NCBI RefSeq assembly: GCF_004028235.1
Contig: NZ_CP035037.1
Coordinates: forward strand, 62,001 to 126,000
Length of the DNA stretch: 64,000 nt
DNA from: Leucobacter muris
GTDB taxonomy: Bacteria; Actinomycetota; Actinomycetes; Actinomycetales; Microbacteriaceae
Reading direction: 5' to 3'
The notes under the pieces were generated by a model, which saw nothing but the letters and a program-made list of their open reading frames with translations, was not told where the DNA came from and ran no database searches. This document shows positions 44,888 through 55,151 of this stretch, piece by piece (the first letter of the stretch is position 1; every line of letters starts with the position of its first letter). Position numbers and translations under genes: made by a program.

Positions 44888-46450
44888 ATGGCAGATCGTC
44901 GACTCGGCAGCATCGGCGCGTCCTCCGCGCGCATTTCGCGCGCTCAGCGCGCCCGCTTCGCAGCTCTGGCCGCGCTCGCCGCCGGGGTGCTGGTGCTGAG
45001 CGGCTGCGCGCCGGCCGTCGACGACTCCGAGAACGCCCTCCAGGCAGAGACATTCCCCGGCGTGTACGCGCAGACGATCGAGTGGGGCGAGTGCGACCTC
45101 TCGGAGATCGAGGACGGCGCGGCGAAGCGCCTCGAGGAGAAGGGGGCGCCACTCGACGAGTACCAGTGCGCCGCGGTCGAGGCCCCGCTCGACTGGAACG
45201 ACCCGCGCAACCACGAGACGATCGAGCTCTCGGTGAACCAGCGCGCTGCGACCGGCGACGGCGAGCCCCTCGGCACGCTGTTCGTCAATCCGGGCGGCCC
45301 CGGCGCGAGCGGTGTCGATCTCGCCTACCGCCTGTCGATCATGCCGGGCGCCGAGCGGGTGACGGAGCGCTACGCGGTGGTCGGCTTCGATCCGCGGGGC
45401 ATCGGCCGCAGCTCGCGCATCGACTGCCCGGGGTTCTCGGATGTCGCCGAGCTCGAGATCGCGCTGTGCGCCGATGCGAACCCGCTCGCCCACTCGATGG
45501 GCACCTCGCAGGTGGCGCGCGACATGGAACTGCTGCGCACGCTCCTCGGTGATGACAGCCTGCACTACCTCGGCTACTCGTACGGCACTGTGCTCGGCGC
45601 GACCTACGCGACCCTGTTTCCCGAGCGGGTGGGCCGCCTCGTGCTCGACAGCGCGATCTCGGCGAACTGGGGCGCCCCGGTCAACCGCTTCAAGCAGCAG
45701 GCCGCCATCGCCCGCGAGACGGTCGCGCTGCTGAGCGGCTGCGCGACCGAGTACGGCAGATCGGACTGCCCGATCGAGAGCGAGGAGCAGTTGCAGCAGG
45801 CGATCGACCGGCTCGATGAGACCCCGCTCGTGGCGAGCACCGGCGACGAGCTCGACGGAGGCGTGCTGCTGGAGTTTCTCACGGCATCGCTCTACGGCAT
45901 TCCCGAGGGGCGAGAGCTGGCGCTCGACCGGCTCGCGAGTGCGATGCGCGGCGAGCAGCAGGGCATCGATGAGATCCTCGAGAGCATGGCGAGCGGCGGC
46001 GCCGCGGTGGGGATCGAGGGGTCGATCGTGAGTTGCCACTCGTTCCCCGATGACCCGGACCTGGTGGGCTTCCTCGAGTACGTCGAGGAGGCGGGTCTGC
46101 CCGAGATGCTCGGCGGGCCGGAGATCGACGACGAGGCCCTGCTCCCGTGGATCGATCTGTCGTGCGACGCGCTGCCCGAGAGCGGCGATGACATCACCGA
46201 CTCGTTCTCGGGGTCGCCCGACGCGCCGATCCTCGTGATCGGCGTGCTCGGCGACCACGCCACGCCCTACGAAGGGTCGGAGCAGCTGGTGCGGGAGCTC
46301 GGCAACGCGCGCCTGCTCACCCTCGACGGGCACGGGCACGGCGCGAGCTACCTCGGGCGCTCGAGCTGCGTGAACGACGCGACCACGGCCTATCTGCTCG
46401 AGGGCGAGCTGCCCGAGCCGGGAGCCGTCTGCGAGTCCGACGCGGGTTGA
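44888..46450 (+). CDS. Secreted alpha/beta hydrolase, tripeptidyl-aminopeptidase-like lipoprotein
   Basis: A 520-residue exported hydrolase. The signal peptide ends in the lipobox VLSGC (Cys at residue 40). The oxyanion region LFVNPGGPGASGVD, nucleophile GYSYGTVLG, acid LGDHATPYE and histidine DGHGHG give a full catalytic triad of the TAP-like (SlpD/SlpE) type, which removes N-terminal di- or tripeptides. The ATG at 44888 follows GGAGGATTC. It is predicted to act at the cell surface, supplying peptides or amino acids. Confidence 0.9.
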   Translation: MADRRLGSIGASSARISRAQRARFAALAALAAGVLVLSGCAPAVDDSENALQAETFPGVYAQTIEWGECDLSEIEDGAAKRLEEKGAPLDEYQCAAVEAPLDWNDPRNHETIELSVNQRAATGDGEPLGTLFVNPGGPGASGVDLAYRLSIMPGAERVTERYAVVGFDPRGIGRSSRIDCPGFSDVAELEIALCADANPLAHSMGTSQVARDMELLRTLLGDDSLHYLGYSYGTVLGATYATLFPERVGRLVLDSAISANWGAPVNRFKQQAAIARETVALLSGCATEYGRSDCPIESEEQLQQAIDRLDETPLVASTGDELDGGVLLEFLTASLYGIPEGRELALDRLASAMRGEQQGIDEILESMASGGAAVGIEGSIVSCHSFPDDPDLVGFLEYVEEAGLPEMLGGPEIDDEALLPWIDLSCDALPESGDDITDSFSGSPDAPILVIGVLGDHATPYEGSEQLVRELGNARLLTLDGHGHGASYLGRSSCVNDATTAYLLEGELPEPGAVCESDAG

Positions 46451-46503
46451 TCGGGGGCTGACCGGGTTCCGGGCGCGGATCGCGAGCCGTCGACGGGACG
46501 GGG

Positions 46504-47871
46504 TCAGGCGCCCAGCCGCACCCATCGGTTGCCGCGCGCCCGGATCCCGAGCGTCACGGCGCGCGCCAGCATGAAGACGAGCGTGAACCCGGCGGTGAGC
46601 GCGACGAGCGCGGCGGTGCCGCTCGGCACGAGCACCGTCAGCAGCCACAGCGCGGGCAGGTAGACGGCCAGGTTGACGAGGCTCGTCCACGCCAGATAGC
46701 GCGCGTCTCCCGCGCCCATGAGCACGCCGTCGAGCACGAAGACGTAGCCGCCGAGAGGCAGCGAGATCCCGAGCACCAGCAGGGCGGGGGGCAGGATCGC
46801 GAGCACCGCCTCGTCGCTCGTGAAGACGCGCCCCACCACGGGGCTGGCCGCGGCGAGCAGCACGCCGATCACCGCGCCGCACGCGACCCCCCAGAAGACG
46901 GTGCGCCGCACGATGAGCCGAGCCCGCCGGGCGTCGTGCGCGCCGAGGGCGTCGCCGATCAGCGCCTGGGCGGCGATCGCGAGGGCGTCGAGTGCGAACG
47001 CCGCGGTCGAGAAGAGGGTGAACACCACTTGATAGCCGGCGGTGGCGGTGGTGCCGTGGCTCGTCGCGGCGAACACCGTGACGAGCAGCGCGGCGCGCAG
47101 CCCGGCCGTGCGGATGAAGAGCCAGCCGCCGCTGCGACCCGCGTGGGCGAGGCCGTCGCGCCGCGGCAGGAAACCAGCGCCGGCCCGCCCCGCGTGCCGC
47201 GCGATCACCACGATGTAGACCGCGACCATGCCCCACTGCGCGAGCACCGTGCCCCACGCGCTGCCCGCGATGCCGAAGCCGAGGCCGTAGATGAACCACC
47301 AGTTCAGTGCGGCGTTCGCGGTGAAGCCGATCGTGGCGACCGCGAGCGGGGTCTTGGTGTCCTGCAGGCCGCGCAGCAGGCCGCTCGCCGCGAAGACCAC
47401 GAGCATGGCGGGGATGCCGAGGCACGAGATGGTGAGGTACGTGAGCGCCAGCTCGGCGGTGCGCTGTTCCACGTGGAACAACGTCACGAGCGGCCCGCTG
47501 GCCGCCCACAGCACGGCCCCCACCGCGACGCCGATCGCGAGCGCGAGCCAGAGGCCGTCGATGCCGGCCTGCACCGCCCCGCGCAGGTCGCCCGCCCCGC
47601 GTCGGCGCGCGACGAGGGGCGTGGTGGAGTAGGCGAGGAAGATCATGAGCCCCACGGCGGTCTGCAGGATCGCCGCCGCGACCGCGAGCCCCGCGAGCGG
47701 GGCGGCCCCGAGATGCCCCACGAGCGCGGAGTCGACCACCAGGAACAGCGGCTCGGCGACGAGCGCGCCGAGGGCCGGCACCGCGAGGTGCGCGATGCTG
47801 CGGTCGATGCGGCGGCGCGCGCCCCGCGATTGTCGCCACCGCCCTCGTCCGATTTCCGACATGCTGAGCAT
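46504..47871 (-). CDS. MATE-family efflux transporter (DinF-like)
   Basis: A 455-residue multidrug/toxin extrusion transporter with twelve predicted helices in two homologous halves. ALGALVAEPLFLVVDSALVG opens the first half and FVLDGVLMGAGDARYL is a typical DinF-group segment. Two starts are possible: ATG at 47871 (MLSMSEIG) or ATG at 47862; neither has a clear ribosome binding site. It is convergent with the hydrolase gene. Substrate unknown; MATE proteins exchange cations for drugs or metabolites. Confidence 0.9.
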   Translation of the reverse strand: MLSMSEIGRGRWRQSRGARRRIDRSIAHLAVPALGALVAEPLFLVVDSALVGHLGAAPLAGLAVAAAILQTAVGLMIFLAYSTTPLVARRRGAGDLRGAVQAGIDGLWLALAIGVAVGAVLWAASGPLVTLFHVEQRTAELALTYLTISCLGIPAMLVVFAASGLLRGLQDTKTPLAVATIGFTANAALNWWFIYGLGFGIAGSAWGTVLAQWGMVAVYIVVIARHAGRAGAGFLPRRDGLAHAGRSGGWLFIRTAGLRAALLVTVFAATSHGTTATAGYQVVFTLFSTAAFALDALAIAAQALIGDALGAHDARRARLIVRRTVFWGVACGAVIGVLLAAASPVVGRVFTSDEAVLAILPPALLVLGISLPLGGYVFVLDGVLMGAGDARYLAWTSLVNLAVYLPALWLLTVLVPSGTAALVALTAGFTLVFMLARAVTLGIRARGNRWVRLGA

Positions 47872-48002
47872 GTTAGCGGCGACCCCGACAGGTCTGCGAC
47901 GCCGCAGCCGCGCCGGCTGACGCGACACGCGCGACCGCGCCGTCCTCGCGCGGCCCGCGTGCGCTGAGCCGCGATCCAACCGACACGCCCTAGGCTGGTG
48001 CC

Positions 48003-49997
48003 ATGACCAATGCCGCCTCAGTCTCCGGTATCGACCTCTCCGAACTCGATCCTGCGGTCAGGCCGCAGGACGACCTCTTCCGCCACGTCAACGGCAAGTG
48101 GATCGAACGCACCGAGATCCCGTCCGACAAGGCGCGCTACGGCTCGTTCGCGGTGCTCGCCGAGAACGCCGAGGAAGCGGTGCGCGACATCATCACGGGC
48201 ACGGAGGCTCCCGCGCCCGGACTGATCGAGGGCGGCGAGTCCCGAGAGGCCGACAAGGTGGCGGCGCTCTACGCGAGCTTCATGGACACGGAGCGGGCGG
48301 ATCACCTCGGTGCCGAGCCCATCGCGGGCGACGTGGCGCGGGCCCGCGCCGTCTCGTCGATCCCCGAGCTGATCTCGGTGGTCGCCGAACTCGAGCGCCA
48401 GGGCGTGAGCGGCTTCTACGGCATGTTCGTCGACAACGACCCCGGCGATCCCTCCCGCTACATCGTGTTCGTGATGCAGGGCGGCCTCGGCCTGCCCGAC
48501 GAGTCGTACTATCGCGAAGAGCAGTTCGCCGCGATCCGCGAGCAGTACCGCGCCCACATCGCCCGCATGCTCGACCTCGCCGGCGTGGCCGAGGCAGACG
48601 AGGCCGAGCGCCTCGCGCAGCTCGCCTACGACCTCGAGCGCCGCATCGCGGCCTCGCACTGGGACAAGGTCGCGAGCCGCGACATCCAGAAGCTCTACAA
48701 CCTGCGCACCCTCGAGGGGCTGCAGCAGATCACGCCCCGCCTCGACTGGCGCGCCTACCTCGCCGACATGGGGGCGCCCGAGCAGGCGTTCGCCGAGGTC
48801 GTCGCCGCGCAGCCCGAGGCGCTCGCGGGCCTCGCCGAGCTGCTGGTCGACGAGGAGCTCGAGGCGTGGCGGGCCTGGCTGCTGTGGTCGATCGTGCGCG
48901 GATCCGCGTCCCTGCTCTCGCAGCAGATCTCGCGTGCGAACTTCGACTTCTACGGCACCGCCTTGACCGGCGCCCCCGAGCAGCGCGAGCGGTGGCGCCG
49001 CGGCGTCTCGTTCGTGGAGGGCGCGATGGGCGAGGCCGTGGGGCGCCTCTACGTCGAGCGCCACTTCGACGAGAACTCGAAGGCGGCGATGGACGAGCTG
49101 GTCGGGCACCTCATCGAGGCGTACCGCGACTCGATCCAGCGACTCGAGTGGATGGGCCCCGACACGAGGCGGCGCGCCCTCGACAAGCTCGACCGCTTCA
49201 CGCCCAAGATCGGCTACCCGGTGAAGTGGCGGGACTACTCGGCGCTCGCCGTCGACTCGGGCGATCTGCTCGGCAACTCCCGCCGCGTCGCCGAGGTGGA
49301 GTTCGCCCGCGAGCTCGGCAAGGTCGGCAAGCCGATCGACCGCGACGAGTGGTTCATGACCCCGCAGACCGTCAACGCGTACTACAACCCGGGCTTCAAC
49401 GAGATCGTGTTCCCGGCCGCGATCCTGCAGCCCCCGTTCTTCGACGCATCCTGGGACGCCGCCGCGAACTTCGGCGCGATCGGGGCCGTGATCGGGCACG
49501 AGATCGGGCACGGCTTCGACGACCAGGGCTCGCGCTACGACGGTGAGGGCCGCCTCACCGACTGGTGGACGGAAGAGGATCGCGCGGCGTTCGAGCAGCT
49601 CACGAAGGCGCTCATCGGCCAGTACAACGCGCTCTCGCCCGAGGGCGCCGACGGCCGGCCGGTCAACGGCGAGCTGACCATCGGCGAGAACATCGGCGAC
49701 CTGTCGGGCCTCGAGATCGCGTGGAAGGCCTACCTGCGCTCGCTCGGCGGGGATCAGCCGCCGGTCATCGACGGGCTGACCGGTGCGGAGCGCTTCTTCC
49801 TGGCGTGGGCGCAGGCCTGGCAGCAGAAGTCGCGCCCCGAGGAGACCGTGCGCCTGCTCACCATCGACCCGCACTCGCCCAACGAGTTCCGGTGCAATCA
49901 GATCGTGCGCAACCTGGCGCCGTTCCACGAGGCCTACGGCACGAATCCGGGCGACGGCCTGTGGCTCGACCCGGCGCAGCGCGTGAGCATCTGGTAG
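48003..49997 (+). CDS. M13-family zinc endopeptidase (PepO-like)
   Basis: A 664-residue neprilysin/PepO-type metallopeptidase. The zinc site is VIGHEIGHGFDDQGSRYD near residue 500, with the third ligand Glu in GENIGDLSG; NAYYNPGFNEI precedes it and the C-terminal RCNQIVRNLAPFHEAY is conserved. There is no signal peptide, so it is probably cytoplasmic and degrades oligopeptides. The mRNA is leaderless: TAGGCT at 47991-47996 lies six bases before the ATG. Confidence 0.94.
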   Translation: MTNAASVSGIDLSELDPAVRPQDDLFRHVNGKWIERTEIPSDKARYGSFAVLAENAEEAVRDIITGTEAPAPGLIEGGESREADKVAALYASFMDTERADHLGAEPIAGDVARARAVSSIPELISVVAELERQGVSGFYGMFVDNDPGDPSRYIVFVMQGGLGLPDESYYREEQFAAIREQYRAHIARMLDLAGVAEADEAERLAQLAYDLERRIAASHWDKVASRDIQKLYNLRTLEGLQQITPRLDWRAYLADMGAPEQAFAEVVAAQPEALAGLAELLVDEELEAWRAWLLWSIVRGSASLLSQQISRANFDFYGTALTGAPEQRERWRRGVSFVEGAMGEAVGRLYVERHFDENSKAAMDELVGHLIEAYRDSIQRLEWMGPDTRRRALDKLDRFTPKIGYPVKWRDYSALAVDSGDLLGNSRRVAEVEFARELGKVGKPIDRDEWFMTPQTVNAYYNPGFNEIVFPAAILQPPFFDASWDAAANFGAIGAVIGHEIGHGFDDQGSRYDGEGRLTDWWTEEDRAAFEQLTKALIGQYNALSPEGADGRPVNGELTIGENIGDLSGLEIAWKAYLRSLGGDQPPVIDGLTGAERFFLAWAQAWQQKSRPEETVRLLTIDPHSPNEFRCNQIVRNLAPFHEAYGTNPGDGLWLDPAQRVSIW

Positions 49998-50451
49998 GCC
50001 GCTGCGGCTGCGGCAGAGGGGCGTGCACCCGCGGGGTGGGTGCCCCTCTGCCGTGTTCGGCGGGCTCGACGACTCGAACGCCGCGCTCGCGCGTGACTAT
50101 GCGAACGGGTACGAGGTGAGCGAGGGCATCGATCCCGCTTGGGACGCGGGAGTGATCGAACTCGACCAGCTGGCCCCGGGCCGGGGCTTCCCGGGGCCGA
50201 ACTTTCCCCGGCCGGAAGCGGCCCCTCCCCTGAGGCAGGGTGAATAGAAGGGTGAAAAGGCACGCTTCCGCCGGGGAGACACCCCCGCGGCTTCCTAGCC
50301 TGTAAGCCGAGTGGGGCTCTCAGCACCTCCGCGCGTCTGTGCGCGGCGCAGGCTGGAGACGGCGGTTCTGCACCGGCGTCTGGGGTTCATCCGTTCCGCT
50401 CTCCTTTTCTCGGCGGAGACGCCGCCGAGCGTCTTTGTGGGGAGGCACGAG
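49998..50451 (+). other. Intergenic region with surface-protein relic and leader
   Basis: This 454-base stretch contains the relic described separately (50068-50187), a GC-rich hairpin with arms GGCCGGGG (50179-50186) and CCCCGGCC (50206-50213), and a long leader ending in GGAGG at 50441-50445. No intact gene is present. Confidence 0.6.
50068..50187 (+). pseudogene. Relic of a surface-protein C-terminal domain
   Basis: A fragment encoding DDSNAALARDYANG, SEGIDPAWDAGVIEL and a little more. It matches DDSNAALTRDYANG and SEGIDPTWDAGVIEL near the end of the surface protein gene (DNA 53970-54089) at both protein and DNA level. The reading frame is intact across the fragment, but nothing before it resembles the family and it ends without the sorting signal. 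It is the remnant of a second, mostly deleted paralogue, or a duplicated piece. Confidence 0.8.
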
Positions 50452-53400
50452 TTGTCATTGAGAATGGGGATCGGAAGATCCCGAGAAGGAACCGGGCGTC
50501 AGCGCCTGTGGAAGAAACCGCTCTCCGCGCTGGCAGCTCTCGCCATGAGCGTCGGCCTGCTGACGGTCGGCGGCACGGCGGCCCACGCGCTGCCCGCGGG
50601 CATCACCGCCGCGACCATCGTCGACAGCAACGGCAACGCGGTGGCCGACGGTGCGCAGCTCGATGAGGGCACCATGCTCACCCTCGAGGTCGACTACACC
50701 GAGCTCGCGAAGGGCCAGACGTTCGACTTCAAGCTCGGCCCGAACGCGACCATCGGCACCCCTCTGCCCGCCGGCACCGTCGGCATCGACAGCTTCGAGC
50801 TCGTCGGCGGCGACACCGTGCGGGTCACCTTCAAAGACGACGCCTCCTGGCCCGAGGGCACGATCGGAGGCGCCTTCGGTCTCACCTTCGTGCTCGACGA
50901 CGTCAACGGCACGGGCCTCCGCCCCATCACCTGGACCATCGGCGGTGACGAGCAGACCCTCAACATCCGTGTGCGCGACCGCGACGAGGTGCCCCCGATC
51001 GTGATCCCGGACACCATCGACAAGGCGGTGTCTGCCGGAAACCTCAACCGTTTCGTGCAGCAGACGCAGAACGGCGACGGCGACTACGTGTTCGACGGGC
51101 TCGACCCGGCCATCGCGAACGAGAACATCACCTACACCCTCACCGTCAACGTTCCCGACGGCCAGGTCTACCCGGCCTACCCGATCGGCGATCTGCTCCC
51201 GGCAGGCATGCAGTACGTGGGTGCGAGCGGGCTCGCCGGCGCCGGCGACAGCGTCGCGACCACCGCGACGCTCACGCAGTACGCGCCCGGCGGCGTCGGC
51301 GGCGCCGCCGCAGGCGTGGTCACCAACCCGCCGTTCGCCCCCGCAGTGCAGGCCGGTGATCGCTCCTTCGCCGGCACGATCGATCTCACCGGCCCGGCCA
51401 CGCTCACCGTCCAGTATCAGGCGCGCATCGTCGACGTCACCGCCTACCAGAACGAGCTCGCCGCGGCCTACGACGGCCGCACGAACCCGACCGCGCCCGG
51501 CCAGTACGGCATCAGCAAGACGAACACGGCGACCTTCGGGCCCACCTCGCGCACCGACACCGCCGAATTCTCGATCAACGGCAGCGTGCCCGGCCCCTGC
51601 CCGGGGTGCAACGGCGGCTTCGCCAAGTCCGTCGAGGGCGGCAGTTGGACCCGCGAGTTCACCACCGACGTCGGCGGCAACATTCTGCCGGAGCCGGTCG
51701 ACATCTCGTACCGGCTGAACGCGGATCTGAGCACCTGGGACGGCCGCAACTCCCACTTCGAGCTGAACCGCAACGTGGTCATCACCGATACCCTCCCGGC
51801 GCAGGCGAGCTGGAAGACGGGCTCGGGAGTCATCGGCCTCGCGAGCGGCTCGACGAGCCCTGACTTCTCGGCGCTGGCGCTCTTCTCGGGCGGCGCCTGC
51901 GACGCGAACACCATCGCGAGCGACGCCAACGTCGGCCGGTACTGCCTCGACGGCCAGACCCTGCGCGTCAATGTCGGCAAGCACAAGGACACGAGCGTCG
52001 GCATTCTCGTGAACGCGCAGCTCAACCGCCTCGCCGATCCGACGTCGGGCAACGGCGCGGGGCTCATCGTGAACGGCAGCACCAATGTCGCGGGCGCCAC
52101 GGCGTACCGCTTCCGCAACGCGGCCACCTTCACCTACTCCGATTCGGGCGGCGTTGAAACCCGCACGGCCGACGTGCGTCCGATCCAGCTGCCGCAGGAT
52201 CGCACGAACGGGCTCAACGACTCCGACGCGTTCACCAAGGCCGGTCCGACCGGCGAGGTCTCCGCGACGCCGGATGAGCCGACCGATATCGACTACCGGT
52301 TCACGGTGAAGACGGGCAAGACGGCATCGACGGAAGGCATCGAAGCGCAGGATCTGCACCTCGTCGACCACATCGACCTCTCGGTGTTCCCGCTGACCGA
52401 GCAGACGCTCTCGGCGCCGAACGTGCTGGTCTCGGGCTCCTATGCCGGCGCCACGCTGACCGCCGACGACTTCGAGCTGAGCTTGAACCGCCTCAGCGCG
52501 AACCAGGGCGATCTCACGATCACGCTCGCGCAGAGCGGCAAGGACAAGGTCGCGGGGCAGCCCGACGGCCGCGACCTGATCGTCGATCTGACGCTGCGCA
52601 CGCGGGTGCTCGAGGGCAAGGAGACCCTCGACGTCAAGAACGTCGCGACGCTCTACGGCAGCGGCAACGACCCGGCGTACTGGTCGGAGCACAACGGCTC
52701 CGCCACCTCGTGGGGCGACGAGCTCGAGGCCCGCAAGCGCGTCTGGGACTCGACGCAGTGGAGCCCGTACCTGCGCACGGCATACGAGAACGGCAAGCTG
52801 ACGTAGGCGCGGTACGCCTACGAGATCGAGCTGCTCGGCCACGGCAACTACAACTCCGCGAACGCGCCGACCGTACTCGACCACCTGCCGAGCAACGTCG
52901 ACTTCGTCGGCTTCATCACGAGTGACGATCCAGCCGTCTGGAGCGATCCGCAGGACAGCGACACCACCCCCCCGGCCCCGTGACGAAGAACGGCATCGAG
53001 GCGAGCTACGACGGTGCCACGCACACGGTAACGATCGATCAGACGTCGGGGCGCTTCCCGGTGCAGGGCCAGATCCCGTTCCGATTCCTGGTCGAGGTCA
53101 ACGACGGCAGTCAGCAGGTCGTCAACTCGCTGCTGCTCCAGGGCCTGAACACGCCGGTCTCGACGACCACGATCCAGGGCATCTCCACCCCGGGCGTCGA
53201 CATCGAGAAGTGGAGCGACGAGGGCGAGGTCCCGCTCTACGCCCCCATCGGCGAGGCCCAGCCGGGTGCTTTGCTGAACGACGGTTTCGCCGGTGACTAC
53301 GACGATCCCGCACCGTTCGCAGGCAAGCCGCTCGCGGGCGGCCAGTCCCAGCAGGTCAACTTCACGGTGTCGAACAACGGCCCCGACCGTCTGGTCGAAA

Positions 53401-54206
53401 TCTCGGTGACCGATGTGCTGACCGCTGGTGCCGGCGAGATCCAGAACCTCGTCTGCGAGTTCCCCGACGGCAGCACGGGCACCACCTGGGCCGGCCCGAT
53501 GGAGCTCGCGACCCAGTTCGACTGCTCGGGCACCCTGCCCGGCCTCACGGCCGGCGAGAGCCACCGCGACACCGCGACGGTGAGCGCGCGCGGCGAGGTG
53601 AACGGCGCCACCGTCGTCGACAGCGACGTGTGGAACGCGTACGCCAAGTCGTACGCCGTCGGCGACTACACCTGGATCGACACGAACAAGAACGGCAAGC
53701 AGGATGCCGATGAGCCCGCACTGCCGGGTGTGAAGGTCGAGCTGCTGAACGAGCGGGGTGAGGTCGTCGCGACGACGAAGACCGATGCGAAGGGCTTCTA
53801 CAAGTTCGATCTGCTCGACGCCGGCACCTATCAGGTGCGGTTCACCCTCACCGAGCAGCAGGGCGAGCGGTACCGGTTCACGAAGCCGAACGTCGGCGAT
53901 GCCGCGACCGATTCCGACGCGCTCACCGGCGGCAATCCGCTCGTGGGTCTGAGCAAGAAGTTCGTGCTCGACGATTCGAATGCGGCGCTCACCCGCGACT
54001 ACGCGAACGGCGTGGACGCCAGCGAGGGCATCGATCCCACCTGGGATGCCGGTGTGATCGAGCTCGATCCGGTGGCCCCGGCCTCGAGCGGATCGGCACT
54101 GTCCGTGACCGGCGCCGACATCGCGGGGCTCATCGCCGCCGGCTTGGCGCTGCTCGCGCTGGGCGGTTCGGTGCTGGTGATCCGCCGCCGCAGGGCGACC
54201 GCCTAG
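50452..54206 (+). pseudogene. Sortase-type surface protein gene with stop codon and frameshift
   Basis: A gene for a wall-anchored protein of about 1,250 residues. It has a signal peptide (KKPLSALAALAMSVGLLTVG), several beta-rich adhesin-like modules (ITYTLTVNVPDGQVYPAYPI, DISYRLNADLSTWDGRNSHF), a SdrD B-type domain (VGDYTWIDTNKNGKQDADEP) and a C-terminal sorting signal (LSVTGAD, a hydrophobic helix, then RRRRA). The coding frame is broken twice: TAG at 52804-52806, and a run of seven C (52967-52973) where one base more is needed to continue. I prefer the TTG at 50452 because GGAGG is six bases upstream; the ATG at 50464 is possible. As written the product is an unanchored 784-residue fragment. 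Ligand unknown. Confidence 0.85.
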
Positions 54207-54230
54207 CGGTCACCGAGTCCGCGGATCGCG

Positions 54231-54268
54231 GGGGCCGCCCCGAGGGAGACCTCGGGGCGGCCCCTTCT
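54231..54268 (+). terminator. Strong rho-independent-like terminator after the surface protein gene
   Basis: A perfect 15-base-pair stem (54231-54245 with 54250-54264) and a GAGA loop is followed by TTCT. It is the best terminator in the window and follows the surface gene by 24 bases. Confidence 0.85.
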
Positions 54269-54373
54269 GCTCTCCCGCTCGCCCGACCGCGTGTGCGACG
54301 ATGGCTGTACCGAGCCGCCGTCTCGCGCTGGAGCGAGGCGGGAAGAGCGCGGCCGTGAACTGGAGGAGATCGG

Positions 54374-55108
54374 GTGAGCACTGCATTCGGACTGGACATC
54401 GGCGGCACAGGGATCAAGGGCGGCATCGTCGACCTCGCGTCCGGCGAGCTGGTGAGCGAGCGGGTGCGCCTCGACACCCCGCAGCCGGCGACCGTCTCGG
54501 CCGTGCTCGACACCGCGGCCGCGGTGGTGACCGAGATCGGCTGGCGGGGACCGGTCGGATGCGCCTTCCCGGGTGTCGTCAAGAACGGGGTCGTCGGCTC
54601 GTCTGCGAACATCGACGACGAGTGGCTCGGAGAGCACCTCGAGCAGCACCTCGCCGAGCGCCTCGGCGCCCCGGTTCGATCTCTCAACGACGCCGACGCG
54701 GCGGGCCTCGCCGAGATGCGCATGGGGGCGGGGCTCGGGCACGACGGCGTCGTGATGATGCTGACGCTGGGCACGGGGATCGGATCCGCGCTCTTCATCG
54801 ACGGCCGCCTCGTGCCCAACACCGAGCTCGGTCATCTTGAGATCGACGGGGCCAACGCCGAATCGCGAGCCTCGGCCGCGGCGCGCAAGCGCGAGGGCCT
54901 GAGCTTCGATGAGTGGGGGGTGCGGCTGCAGCGGTACTTCTCGCACGTGGAGCAGCTGTTCTCGCCCGACCTGTTCATCGTCGGGGGCGGGATCAGCCGC
55001 AGAGCCGACGAGTTCCTGCACCTCATCTCGGTGCGCGCCCCCGTCGTTCCTGCGCGACTGCGTCAGAACTCGGGTATCGTGGGCGCGGCGCTGCACAGCG
55101 TGGAGTAG
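54374..55108 (+). CDS. ppgK: Polyphosphate glucokinase
   Basis: A 244-residue ROK-family kinase that phosphorylates glucose with polyphosphate (and usually ATP). The N-terminal phosphate-binding FGLDIGGTGIKGGIVD, the catalytic Asp region SLNDADAAGLAEM and LTLGTGIGSALFIDG are present, and NTELGHLEIDG replaces the zinc motif of other ROK proteins, as expected for PpgK. The GTG start has GGAGGAGAT upstream. It follows the surface gene terminator and is a single-gene unit, ended by a hairpin at 55121. Confidence 0.93.
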   Translation: MSTAFGLDIGGTGIKGGIVDLASGELVSERVRLDTPQPATVSAVLDTAAAVVTEIGWRGPVGCAFPGVVKNGVVGSSANIDDEWLGEHLEQHLAERLGAPVRSLNDADAAGLAEMRMGAGLGHDGVVMMLTLGTGIGSALFIDGRLVPNTELGHLEIDGANAESRASAAARKREGLSFDEWGVRLQRYFSHVEQLFSPDLFIVGGGISRRADEFLHLISVRAPVVPARLRQNSGIVGAALHSVE

Positions 55109-55120
55109 GAGAGCGGGGCC

Positions 55121-55146
55121 GGGCCGGCGTCGCTCGCCGCCGGCCC
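55121..55146. terminator. Hairpin between convergent ppgK and SRPBCC genes
   Basis: GGGCCGGCG, eight bases, CGCCGGCCC form a 9-base-pair stem in the 43-base gap between convergent genes. Confidence 0.6.
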
Positions 55147-55151
55147 ACCGG

